Source of the DNA: Paramecium pentaurelia
Taxonomy: Eukaryota > Ciliophora > Oligohymenophorea > Peniculida > Parameciidae
Assembly: GCA_905183005.1 (NCBI GenBank)
Contig: CAJJDO010000009.1
Location: 62,001 to 126,000, forward strand
Direction of reading: 5' to 3'
DNA length: 64,000 nt
Below, piece after piece: positions 49,076-60,534 of this stretch. Both the position numbers and the translations under genes were made by a program. Each line of letters begins with the position of its first letter. Positions within the stretch are counted from its first letter, which is position 1. Below the pieces are notes generated by a model. It was not told the origin of the DNA. It did no database searches and was given only the letters and a program-made list of their open reading frames with translations.

Positions 49076-50396
49076 TCACATTATTGATTAAAGGTATTTT
49101 TATATTTGTTTATGTTTTTATGTTCTTCTAATGAGATCGTTGATTTTAGCAGTTCGAATTAATTTTAATATTTATTGATCATCTGTTAATTTACAATAAT
49201 CTGGATATTGGCAATCTGTTGGAACTTTAATTGATAAAAAAAGCTCATATATAGAAATTTAATACATACTTATATACTTACTATATTGTTATGTTTGATT
49301 GCATAATGTAATGGTGTAAATCCTGATAAATCTTTAGAGAGTGGATTTGAATTATAAGTAATTAACAATTTTATCATGTTTAAATTATTCTTTTATGTAG
49401 CTATGTGTAGACCAGTCATCTACTTTTCATCAAAGTCAAATGCATATAGATTGTTTTATTAAAGTAATACTTCTACTTTATCGAGTAATCCTTTCTTTAC
49501 ATAATATAAAAAAGAATATGATCCCTATTATTAAAATGGTTTATATTGTGTCATTTTGTTATCTATCAAATCTTGAAGTGAGACTTACTATTCTTTGGAT
49601 CTTCCTAATAGAAAACGAACAATATTTCTTAATTTCCTTTATCTCACACTTCTTAAATATCGATGATCAAAATCCATAAGTTCTTCTTCATCACCTTCTT
49701 TTAACATCTTTTTAAGAGCATATGAATAAATTTCTTTTTTTACATCAATATCATTTTTCACTAAATCACAATAATAAAATCATACATTATTTATAAATGT
49801 CTTTTTTAGAATTAAGGTACCCTTTTATTGTAGGAGATGATGGTTTACTAAGAGAAGTATTAAAAAGTAACTATTATTTAGGACTCATATCATTATTAAT
49901 ACTAATAGTATCATTTTCATCCTATAATATTTTCAAAATGAATACCTTTCGAATTAAATCTTTGACTTCCTTACATCTGCAAAATTTGGATTTATTAATT
50001 TTCACTTATTAAGTTTCAGGTGATCTAGGTTTAACATTATTAGAGGATAATCCTTTCATAAATTAATTAAAGTCTAAAAATGGTTTGATATTAGTTATTG
50101 ATGGTTATCCATTTAAGAAGTTATTTCTTGCTAAAATAGATTTAGTTGATCTGCTGGGTCCGAATGCAGAAAATTATTGTGCCCTAACTAAGGATAATGA
50201 AGTTCTTACGTAATGGTTATGGAGGAGGGCCAACTCTAAATTTATTTTAGGACGAAAAAAGTAAATCTTTAGGTGGAGAGCCTTTTTAAGCGAATTTTGC
50301 AGTATTATTTCTATTTTCTTTTAATTTCCTTAGAGCTTTATTACCTGTGTATGTTCGTGTTGCATTTCGGCCCTCAAAGGTTTAAGTTGATTACAT
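49076..50396 (-). CDS. Ankyrin-repeat protein with basic N-terminus
   Basis: 407 residues; introns 49244-49269, 49761-49785, 49922-49945 and 50188-50209 give a single frame. The N-terminal 190 residues are basic, Ser/Pro/Asn-rich and probably disordered, with a short CRC motif. The C-terminal part has ankyrin repeats: GSYSFLYYVKKGLLDKVEVLL, MTGLHIATQKNNLNMIKLLI and GFTPLHYAIKHNNI, then a helical end. Start ATG 50396 is the first Met of the open frame. Partner unknown; ankyrin repeats mediate protein binding. Plus-strand frames at 49440 and 49797 are shadows of this gene. Confidence 0.85.
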
Positions 50397-50435
50397 TTAT
50401 ATTAAATATCGATTTTATTATTATTATTATATAAA

Positions 50436-51505
50436 TCACATACAATATTATTCTTGCTTTTCTAAAAATATGAGATATTTTTCTGATTATTTTTAATTAA
50501 AAAGCGAGAAAAATGCAATTTTGGTTTATAATAACCTTAATAATTCTTAATTCTTTGGAAATTCAATTAATTACTTTAAGAAACCTTATCCAAAATGTAA
50601 TTTTATTAATATTTAAAAATCTTCTTTGTATTTCTCTATTAATTCCTATGTTAATGATTATTATAATAAAGCCCATATATCAGAATTACCATCAGAATAA
50701 AGTAAATGATTAATCAATTATTATATTGCTTTTTCTTCTTAATTTAATTTCAAATAACTTGATACTAATAACAATTAAAAATGAGAATCATAAAGATCAA
50801 TTTATTACAAATTGTTTAATTCTTATATTTCAAATTCTTTATCCATTTTAATCATTAAAATCAGCCATTCTTTTTTTAGAATATGACTTTCATTCATATA
50901 ACAATCTTTCATCTTTTTTAAAATTTATAGTTTTTCCTCATCTTCTTTATAATTTATAAGTTTAAGTAATATAATACCATTTTTAATTTTAGTTAAATCA
51001 ATTTCACTCTCTTAAATAATTGATAATAATATCTCATATTCTAACATATTAATATAATTGTGGTCATAAGAATATTTTTCAATTTCAATTTAAAGTTTAT
51101 CATCATCTAAATGTGTTAATGATCTTAACCATAAATTAAACTTATATTTTTGAGGTGTTTCATTATTATAAAATTACTAATACAATCCTGGGTTCTAAAA
51201 TATGATGTTATTATAATAAATAAGTATATTTCTTAGTTCATTATTTCCTTGATAATTTGCATAAAAAAATTATCCTGTTAGTTCTTTCAAAAGTAATAAA
51301 ATCGCAACACATAAATTATCATACCTTTTTTATATTATCAATTGTACTTGCGAAGCATTACTAATTTCTACAATAAAAATGCTAAAACTCTATTTTATTT
51401 TGTTCTACTTGATGTAAAAGGAGTATTAGGGTGAAAAATAAAGAAATTAGCCTCTGGTTCTATTTAAGCTATATGTTGCAATGCATGTTATTTATAATAA
51501 TTCAT
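50436..51505 (-). CDS. Helical repeat-like protein, possibly extended upstream through an in-frame TGA
   Basis: 348 residues from ATG 51505, one 23-nt intron near 51.34 kb. The sequence is alpha-helical throughout with TPR-like spacing of small and aromatic residues (NNELRNILIYYNNIIFQNPGLY, HFQLLLVSSYLKLNQEEKAI), but no signature motif, so the family is uncertain. Immediately upstream the same frame reads coding-like back to ATG 51586 (MFQQVSQHLQERDEQKY, stop, LKNLISPFR), interrupted by one TGA at 51535-51533. The gene lies 74 bases downstream of the cofactor A gene on the same strand. Confidence 0.65.
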
Positions 51506-51660
51506 TCTAAAAGGAGAAATTAAATTTTTTAATCAATATTTTTATTCATCTCTTTCTTAGAGATGTTAAGAAACTTATTGAAACATAGTTATGTCTTTTT
51601 ATTTAAATAAAAGTAGAATCTTGAATAAATTTATTATATTGATCATAAGATGTAAACTAA

Positions 51661-52076
51661 TCATTGAGCTGGATTGTTGGCTTTTAAAAATTCTTAGGCT
51701 TCATTTATTGCCTCTAATGCCTTTGTCTTTTCTTCACTAGTGTCAATTAATGGATCATTAAGTTTTCCATCCTAATTATATTTTTTAAGTATCTTACAAG
51801 CCATACTTAGAGTTCATTCACAGATTCAACAAGTCTTCCAATAATATTGGGATACATTTATACTGTTTCTTATAGAACTTCTTCCTAAATTATGTAAAAT
51901 AATATTTGAACTTGTTTTTTGATGTCTGCTTCATCAGCATTTTAGTTCTTAAGCTTCTAAATTCTTTCATTTTATTTCAATTCCTCCTTTTAATAACCAA
52001 AAAATTCTTTTTGAATTCTTTTGATAGCTGATGTTTTGATCTTAAGTTATTTTAAATCTTTATTGTTCTCTGCCAT
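51661..52076 (-). CDS. TBCA: Tubulin-specific chaperone A (cofactor A)
   Basis: 120 residues with introns 51772-51797 and 51885-51911. Both have to be removed for the match to the family: KIKTSAIKRIQKEFFGYQKE, then ADEADIKKQEEVLQET and MYPNIIGRLVESVNELQ, corresponding to the three-helix bundle of cofactor A. It binds and stores beta-tubulin monomers before heterodimer assembly, work in high demand in a ciliate. Slightly longer than the animal protein (about 108). The C-terminal helix is EEKTKALEAINEAQEF. Confidence 0.93.
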
Positions 52077-52295
52077 TATATAAATTTATATATTGTAAAA
52101 TTTAAATAGAAATTCGAATTTAGAACTATATGAGATTTGTTTTATTTTTAATGTGAACACTCCTCAAAATTAGATCATATTTGTAGTTTTATTTCAATAT
52201 GATTTGAAAATTATAAATATTTTACATTTCTTAATAATAATATAAAGGATTGATCTAACATAATTTAGTTTAGAAAAAACGATAATTATATTATT

Positions 52296-53011
52296 ATGAT
52301 AATTTTAGTTTTAGGATGCTTATTATTAGTAAATGCATTACCAGGTGATTCTTGTTAGACAACAGCAAAAGGAATATTTGCAAAAAGATAAACTGAATTT
52401 GAAGAATAATTGAATAGATTAAGAAATGAAGTAGCATAAGGAAGAAGAAAGAATCATGTTGGTGAATTTGATTATGCAGCAAATATGAATGTTGTTGAAT
52501 GGTAATAAGGAATTGCAAATGCAGCACAAACATGTTCAGAAAGATGTCCAGATTCTCTTGAAACTTGCAAATAAGTAGATTAAGAATATATATAACAATT
52601 AGTTAACAACTCGTTATGGAGCTTTACATAAATTCAGAACAGTACATTCTGTTAGTTAGGAATGGGAACCAAGAGAGATTTATCAAAAGTGGATGGATGA
52701 TAATAAAGGTGAGTAATTAGTGATTGCAAGAATGAAATATTTTGGATGTGGACGTTCATTGAAAAAGAATATTGATAAATTTATAGAATATGTTGTTTGT
52801 TTCTTTGATGAGGTACTAAATTTCAAAGATAACAAAGGCTCCTCGTAAGGGTATTGTTCCTTATGTCTCTGCAACTTAAAAAACAATAGGATCAGCATGT
52901 GATAAAGGAAGATCAAGTACTTATTCAGGATTATGTAAAACAACAATATATCAATAAAAAATATTTGATGGAATAAGGTTTAGTAAATATACTCTGGTTG
53001 AAAGTAAGTGA
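52296..53011 (+). CDS. Secreted CAP/SCP-domain protein
   Basis: 220 residues with introns 52575-52602 and 52813-52837. The start MIILVLGCLLLVNALPG is a signal peptide. The CAP domain shows the usual opening helix (NRLRNEVAQGRR), AANMNVVEWQQGIANAAQTCSE with the cysteines of the Tpx-1/PR-1/allergen V5 family, and a later IARMKYFGCG strand followed by VVCFFDE in place of the common VVCNY. Extracellular role; the substrate or partner of CAP proteins is usually unknown. Ends TLVESK. Confidence 0.82.
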
Positions 53012-53332
53012 TATATATATATATATAAAATAATATTGAATATAATATGAAGAAATCTAAATTAATATTTGTATTTTATATTTTATATTTTATACAATAG
53101 AGTAGTAATAAATAAATAGTATTAAATCAATATATTTATTACTACTCTATTGTATATATAAATTATAAATTAATGGGAATAATCATGATGTTACATAATT
53201 ATATTATCATCATCTTATTTGATCTACTAATTTAAAATGATTTGTTTATTAAGAGTAATTATAATTAAGATTTATAATAATAAATTGATAGTGTAAATCA
53301 TAATGATTATTAATTTCAGCCTAAAGAGTAAG
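53012..53332. other. AT-rich spacer between convergent genes
   Basis: Contains TA dinucleotide runs at about 53012-53027 and a perfect 24-bp hairpin (separate entry). The two flanking genes end here from opposite sides. Confidence 0.6.
53091..53156. repeat. Perfect 24-bp inverted repeat with 18-nt loop
   Basis: Stem 53091-53114 pairs with 53133-53156 (core ACAATAGAGTAGTAATAAAT). It lies between two convergent genes, so it may mark a shared 3' end, a small mobile remnant or a leftover internal eliminated sequence; none can be shown. Confidence 0.9.
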
Positions 53333-54337
53333 TCAAAAACAAAATATAAAATTTTATTAATATATTACAAACACTTTGAATATAATTCATTTTTTGAGTT
53401 TTTCTTTTTTGTTTTTGGTTGGGTCTGGATTCATATTTTACCATTTATATCCTTCAATTGCATTAATGAAATTAGAAAGCATTAATTTAGGAATATTATT
53501 AGTGGTAGTCTATTAAAATTTGAATCTATTATAGATAATATATAAATATTACTTTGTTGTGGGTTCTTAATTAACCTATTTAATTTTAAGTTATTATTCA
53601 GGTTCATCCGAAATAAGATTTGTTGGTTCTAATAATTTCTCAATATATGATATTTTGTTATTTTTTTCTTTTTATTTATTTGAATTGAAAAATTTAATTG
53701 GAGGAGGAGTTAATTATGTTTAAATTGTTTGTTGAATTTGGGTCATTTATTATGGTTATTCTCTGATAACTTCTGAATATGCTTATTCTTCATCATCTAA
53801 TTGTTTAAGATTTCTCTCTTCTAAGACATGTTTATTAGATGTGTCATTTTTCAATTCTTTTTCACATTTTTCTGCATATAATCTTAAATCTTCAGTCACT
53901 GGTGCTATCAATTTGGTTGTATATTTATTCTCATCATAAGTAGGTTCAATTCCAAATTTTTTAATAGCTTCAAATTGATCAAAGTTTTTAACTGTTTAAT
54001 CTTCTAAATTAGAGGCATCCACATTTTATTCCCATCTAACAAATGTTTTAGTTTTTTTTTCAGATTTTGATTTCTCAACAATCTGAGATTGCTATATTTG
54101 ATTTTGTACTTTCAAATAAGTTAAATCTTTGAATTGAACTTATTTATTATCATTAGATTCATTAGTTGCCAAATTACGAGTATAATTGAATACTAATTTT
54201 TGTTCATTTGGTTAAATGAGTCTTATTTATCCTTCATATTGAGTACCATTGATATCTTAATATTGGACACATTCTTATGATTTAAGAACTAAAAAAAAAT
54301 GAGCCAAGTTGGCTTACATTTATTCAGAAATAATCAT
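53333..54337 (-). CDS. Ataxin-2/Pbp1-like protein (Lsm plus LsmAD)
   Basis: About 334 residues, or 325 if the in-frame 27-nt GT...AG segment 53526-53552 is an intron. An N-terminal Lsm-like strand set (VQYQDINGTQYEGQIRLI) is followed by the LsmAD domain (NFDQFEAIKKFGIEPTYDEN...TTKLIAP). That domain is the most diagnostic part of ataxin-2 proteins, which act in mRNA stability and RNA granules. A Gln-rich stretch and TPPPIKFF follow. The family's PAM2 motif for poly(A)-binding protein was not recognised. It is much shorter than animal ataxin-2. Confidence 0.8.
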
Positions 54338-55081
54338 ATAATATATATATATATACAATTAAAAATATCAATAGCTTATTTATGTTTCAAGTTATGTTAA
54401 TCAAATGTCTTACAATTTAACCTATTATTCTTCTTTTGATACTAAATTATTTTGGATTATCAAGATATCTAACGCTTATCTGATAATGATCAATAATATA
54501 TATAATATGGATTAAATATAACTTTGTAAATCCATGAATATCTTCCAAAATGAACTTATAAAGATTAGACTAAAGATATTAAATATAATATTAAACAATT
54601 TCAAGTATTAATTACTTAGATTATAGATAAATTCAATAAAAAATAAGTGATAAACCAATTTTAATATAATAATAATTATTTTATTGTTATTTCTCTTCTA
54701 AAATACAATAAATACAACTAAAAATAGTTCTAAATAAAGGCAATTATAATAATTAGATTATATATAATAATAATAATTGCTTGGTTATATATAGATAAAG
54801 CTCATAGATTGATTCTTTCAACAATTAATATATTAATCTATAGATTGTTTTAAATTCTTTCTAAGTTCTCTAAGTTTCTTTTATGATCAAAAGTAGTATA
54901 TTAAAATATTCAATTAAATTTCATATTTAGTGTAAGTAACAAAACCCACTCTTGTTTAAATAGTAATTAGACTTGACAAGATGACTATTAATATCCACTT
55001 GTTAATAAAACTAATTTTGTTAATACTAAAATCAATTCATTTATTAAATTATATATATATATATACGTATATATAAATAAT
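54338..55081. other. AT-rich divergent promoter region
   Basis: Between the ataxin-2-like gene (minus) and the TmcB-like gene (plus). Two TA-dinucleotide runs occur near 54342-54356 and 55050-55066. No gene supported. Confidence 0.5.
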
Positions 55082-58000
55082 ATGGAGAACTTTAAACATA
55101 GTTTATAGTCGAAACTAGAGAATAGACTTTAGTTCATTATAGGTTTCACACAGTTTTGTTTAATGAAAGAAAACTATTTCCTCTGGATTTTAGCAATGAT
55201 AGTAAGTGTTCTTTAAAAAGTTGCCATAATAAAATTAGCTCCTTTACTTAATAATTTTAAAGGAGTAACTGGATCCTAAGATTTAGAGTTACTATTTAAA
55301 ATGTGTGTTCCTACTATGTATTTACCAGAAAATTTGGGATATGATTATTTGATTGCATGTTAGAGTGTATTCATAGTACTCTTTTCTATTCCAGCCATTT
55401 TAGTTGGAGTGAGTATGTCTGATGAAATAACATTTTTTAAATAAACGAAGTTTAAGAATAAAAGATAATTAAATATTAGTTAAAGTGACAATTTAAGTGA
55501 TTGTATTTAGATTATGCATTAGATTTATAACTAAAATTCATATATAGAAGGATTTTAACATCGTTTAATGTCAGATCAATCAAATACATCCTTATAAATA
55601 ATAAGATTGAGATAAATAGCAATATTTTTGAATTATTTTCCTCATGTTTTCTTAATACCTATACTATATTTCTTATTACAAATTAACTTAATCTTAGAAA
55701 AGGCAGATTAAACACAATAGGTTGTTGGGTAAATCTTGAATGTTATTTTGGCTTTTCAAACCTTATTTATTTCAAGTTTATCATTGGTATGGTGTTAAGT
55801 ATCATTTACTTTACATGAATCTAATTTTATGAGATTAAGATTTTCATACCTATAATGGTTACATTTAGGATTCAGTATAATACCAATATTAATCAGCTAT
55901 TCTTATGTACGTGCTGGTAATGTCATCTATGAGGATGATTTTATTCATATAGTTAATTTAGTATTTGTTATATTGGCTTTTCTTATTGATGCTTTAGATG
56001 CATATATAACATTACCTTATGTACAGAAATTTAAATATTCCACAAATGTATTTATGAGGGCAATAGTAATTTGTTTGACATTATTCTTTATTTGTAGATT
56101 AAGTGACTAATAGATTATATGTTTAACTTTTATAGTTTCTCCATGTCTTAGTAGACTTTTTATAGTTCTTCAAGATAGTAGAATTGGTAATGTACTTACT
56201 TCAACATTAAAGAAGGAGAAATCTATTCAAATTCCAGTTATACAATAATATTAATAACCTTAATAAACATTAAATACTCATGAATCTGAATAAGGTTTAC
56301 GTATTGAAAGTGAAAATATCAAATATAAGGATTTCTAATCAAATATTATTAAATAATATGATATGTCTTACTTCATTCATTTTATTAGAGCTGTCTAATT
56401 AATGAAATTGACAGAAATTGGAGTCTTAACAAGAAATTCTGGAGTTTAATTAAAGAATGAAAGATCTAAGATACTTATGGTCTGTATAATATTATTGAAA
56501 ACTCACACTGAAAATTGTAATAATCAATATTGTTTTTGTCGTGGTTTAAAAGGTGAAAAGAGAAAGATAATAGAAAAATATGAAATAGTTAAAGAAATGA
56601 GAATGTATGATGATTTTAAAATACTTAATATTCAATTCTATATTGAATTGATTATGAGATATTTAAGAGATTACTCTAAACTAGTTTTCTAAACTGAAAT
56701 ACGTAAGACACATCCAAATATTATTTATTTGATATAAATTTTAGTTTTTTTATGCAATTCTGATGAATGTTATTAAGCATAATTGTAAATACTTGATTTG
56801 AAGCATTTATTAGAAAAAGGAAGTTCTTTGTAGCAAAGATTAGCTTTTGAATTACTGAAGAGTTATTCAAAATATCAAATTCTACATAGATTCAAAGAAG
56901 ATATTACTAGATAATCAATTGAATTGACATTAAAATATGAAGATTATAGATACACAGAATTAGAGAGAGATCGTTTATTAAAATTAGTATTTACAAATTT
57001 GTAATATAAAAAACAGTTTCTAATAAAATTAAATGATGAAACTCATAGTTATGAGTCACTTGAAGAATTATATTTATAATTAAATTAATAAAATTGTAAG
57101 ATTTAAAAAGAACTAGAATATTTTAATTTATATTCACCAGGTAGAACTTCTTTGTATTGTTACATGCTTTATTGTTTAGAAGTTACAAATAATTATGATC
57201 AATTTATTAAATTATGTAATTTAATCAATACAAGAGAAAGTAAATTTTTTGAATATCCATCATTTTATTATAAAACTGAAGAATAATCATATAAAGTTGG
57301 TTATATGTCACTAAATCTAACATAATCACATATGAAGAGAGGTGAAATTATTAGTTTCTCTAAGAATTTTCCATCTTTTGTGGGATATACTTAGGAAGAA
57401 TTTCGATAATAAGTGAAATCATTAGATCAACTATGTTATCCAAGTCTAATCAAAGCACATGATGAAATGATGGAAATGTTTGTATTAACAAATAGACCTA
57501 TGGTTTTTAGATAACCTTTGCCATTCTTAACATAATAATAAACTCCAGGAATTTTGAGTTATTTGGAAATCTTTATAGATATTAGTTTTAATTTTTCATC
57601 AAATGTACTTCCATCATTTTGTTTTATGAAAGAAATCAAATAAGGAATTAGATAAGATGGATTAAGTGGATTTATTTTATTAGATTCAAAATAAAATATA
57701 GAGGGAATTACTAATAATGCTTTAGAATGTTTTGAAATGAGTAATCCTTCACAATTATTAGGTAAATCTATTAATTAATTTATACCTAATTTTAATTCTT
57801 TGGATGCTTAATTACAACATTATTTGGAAGAATATTAAAAGGAGAATTGTATAAGTGGAACATTAACAACAGCAAATAAATTGGTTTAACATTTTACTGT
57901 ATCTTAAGATTCTATAGAAATGATATTAGACAAAGAAACTAAATTTCAATTGGATTTAGAAGTGTAATTGTCTTATTCTCTTGTAAATAGGATGGTTTTT

Positions 58001-59354
58001 AAAGTATATGTTTTAAAAATCAGATCCCCTTATAAATTAGGAGCTGTTTGTTCTGATGAATCCCCATTATCCAAGTCTTTAGATGAATATAGTTCTGAAT
58101 TTGAAGGTATTCAATTAAAGGATTATATCATGCCTGGTGTAGGAGATAATGAGATTCCCTAATTTACTACTTAACCAGATCCAATAACTTTACGTAGTCA
58201 AATGGTTGCTGTTGAATAAGAAAATTAACCATTAAAACAATAAGAATTCTTATGTAGTGATCATCATGATATGATATCAAAATAAGATTCAAGTGAAAAA
58301 GATTTAGAATCACCAGAATAACCTCATAAATAAATATATATTAATAGTATTAGTAGTAATTCATCTAAACAAAGTGAAATCTAAAGGATTTTAGTTAAAT
58401 CTCATTTTTATCGTAAATTTTCTGAAATGAATACTAAACCTAAATTGCTTTATGCATTACTTATTATAAATATCTTTTCTTTGATAGCTATTTTAGGATT
58501 TGCAACTGCAAATACAATACTTTATGCAAATTGGTAAAGTAATATAAGAAGCAATATTTATATTTTATAAGCCTTTACAATGACTGCTTATAGTAGAGCA
58601 ACTATGTAAGGAACAATGACTTTGATATAATATATTCAAATGGATTAAAATTTATCAGAATATGGGATGTATTATGATTATAATGCTACTTTACTTGGAT
58701 AATTGTAGACAGTGTTGGATAGAAATATTGAAATATTTTCAACAAAAATGGATGAGTATTCAGAAAATTCAATAATTAGAGAAGTATTTTCAACAATAGA
58801 ATTAGAACAATTAGATATATTTGAGAATGTAGATAAAACAGTTAAGGGTTGGACTGCTCTATTTTAATTAATTTATATGATAAGATCATTGCATATATCT
58901 GATTTTACAGATAATTTTTAATTTTTTAAATCCATCTTATATTTATTAAGATCTTATAGTAAATACAAGGATGCATATTCACTTTTAAATATTAGATTCA
59001 CTGATGAAATTAATTCAATTTTGGCATCTTAAGATAATATAATAGATTATGTTACTTTTACATTCATTGCTTTTTATGTTGTCTATTTTTGTATAGCATT
59101 TCTCTTATAATCTTCATATATTTAATTATGTAAGAAATACATAAGATGTTCAGAGTAAATTTCACATTCTGCAATTGCTAGCGAATTAATTCATGTGAAT
59201 TAATTATTATTAATTAATTAAGATGTATTTATAATATATGATATTATTATTAGCATTTCGATCTTTATGAATATCATTTCTCATTAAGAGATAAATTCCA
59301 TTAGGATGAAGTAGACAAATAAAATAATAATTATTTGAGTGGAAGTTCCAGTGC

Positions 59355-59393
<39 letters not shown>

Positions 59394-60249
59394 GAAATTT
59401 ATCAAAGTTTAGGAATAATGGAATTTAAAACGATAACTTACATTTAGTTTTCATTTAATTTCCTTTACTATTTCATTAATAACTTTTTTATTAATAAGAA
59501 TGAGTGATAAATTATAAATTTATGAATTAGAATCTAAATTAACAATCTATTAAAAATGTATTACTTTTACAGAAAGTTTATCAGAAGCATGTTTAACTAA
59601 TTTCATTTTACAAAGTAATAAATATTTGGTCAAAAATGAATTTATTGATCCTGAAGATCCAGCTTAATTTTTTATTTATACAAATGAAAGTTATACAATA
59701 GCAAATAGTATTTTAGGAGAAATCCTTTATTCAGAAGGAACAGTTTCTGAAGAATTAAAGGTTCTATTTTCAAGTAATGTATGTTTGGTTGTCAATGAAC
59801 CTGAAATCTGTGTGACTGTTAATAATGGAGAATTGTAATAAGGATTATTATTACCATCTTAAGATATATTTTAAATTTTAAGAGAAAACATAGATTTATA
59901 TTAAATTTAAGGTTCTGCAACTTAAATGCTTTAACTTAGACATATGTTATCTGAAAGTTTTATGATAGATGCAATAAGTAATTTTGTAGATACAGTTCGA
60001 TAGACTGTAGAGTAAGGAATCTTGGATAGTAACAATGTCAAATTAACAATTTCTATAATATTTTACCTTTTCATTATTTCTATAAATATAGCATAGATTT
60101 GCTTAATGCATTAATATATCACATAAAAATTGTGGGGTATAAGACAATTTGTTTATTTGTTACCACCTAAAGCATTGTATAATGAAGATAGTTTTTATAA
60201 AACTCTCACCTATTTACTGAAAATTGACAATTAAATACTATATCTGTGA
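55082..60249 (+). CDS. Large TmcB-like multi-pass membrane protein with PAS-like domain
   Basis: 1,712 residues, one frame with a single 29-nt intron (59229-59257). About eight hydrophobic segments lie in the first 380 residues, a long cytosolic helical repeat region follows, then a PAS-like domain (FILLDSKQNIEGITNNALECFEMSNPSQLLGKSINQFIP, near residues 850-900). Further membrane segments come after KLLYALLIINIFSLIAI. This is the layout of the ciliate TmcB/TmcC-type proteins, whose function is unknown; a sensory role is inferred from the PAS fold. A 12-Asn run is encoded by (AAT)12. After the TGA at 60247 the same frame stays coding-like for about 50 codons, so the C-terminus is uncertain. 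Confidence 0.8.
59356..59391 (+). repeat. (AAT)12 microsatellite coding for poly-Asn
   Basis: Twelve perfect AAT units in frame inside the TmcB-like gene, flanked by GCT and AAG, in a cytosolic loop between membrane segments. Confidence 0.95.
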
Positions 60250-60534
60250 AAATCTTATTTATTAATAATTTATATAATAACCTTAAAGTTTCTAAATAAT
60301 CTATTGAGATTCTTAAAAGTATAAGGAGAAGAAGAAAGAATTATATTGAAAAGAAGAATATAAGATTTATATTCATATGATAAATTTTATTTATAAATTC
60401 AAATAGATGAAGTATGTATACTAATAATCTAACTATTAAAAAGAACTAATCAATAAAAACCGTTGGATTCTAATAAAATGTATAAAATAAACTAATATAT
60501 ATAAATATATATATATATAAATATTAAATACAAA

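Noticed and set aside
49797..50012. Plus-strand hydrophobic 71-codon frame
   Set aside because: Lies antisense to the well-supported ankyrin gene, whose spliced frame covers this stretch.
52294..52946. Two minus-strand frames of 79 and 87 codons
   Set aside because: Antisense to the CAP-domain gene, which has a signal peptide, introns and family motifs.
53303..53485. Plus-strand frame near 53.3-53.5 kb
   Set aside because: Mostly antisense to the C-terminal end of the ataxin-2-like gene; TGA-free length is not unusual here.
55040..55075. TA-dinucleotide runs as telomere or fragmentation sites
   Set aside because: No C4A2/C3A3-type telomeric repeat adjoins them, and genes continue on both sides.
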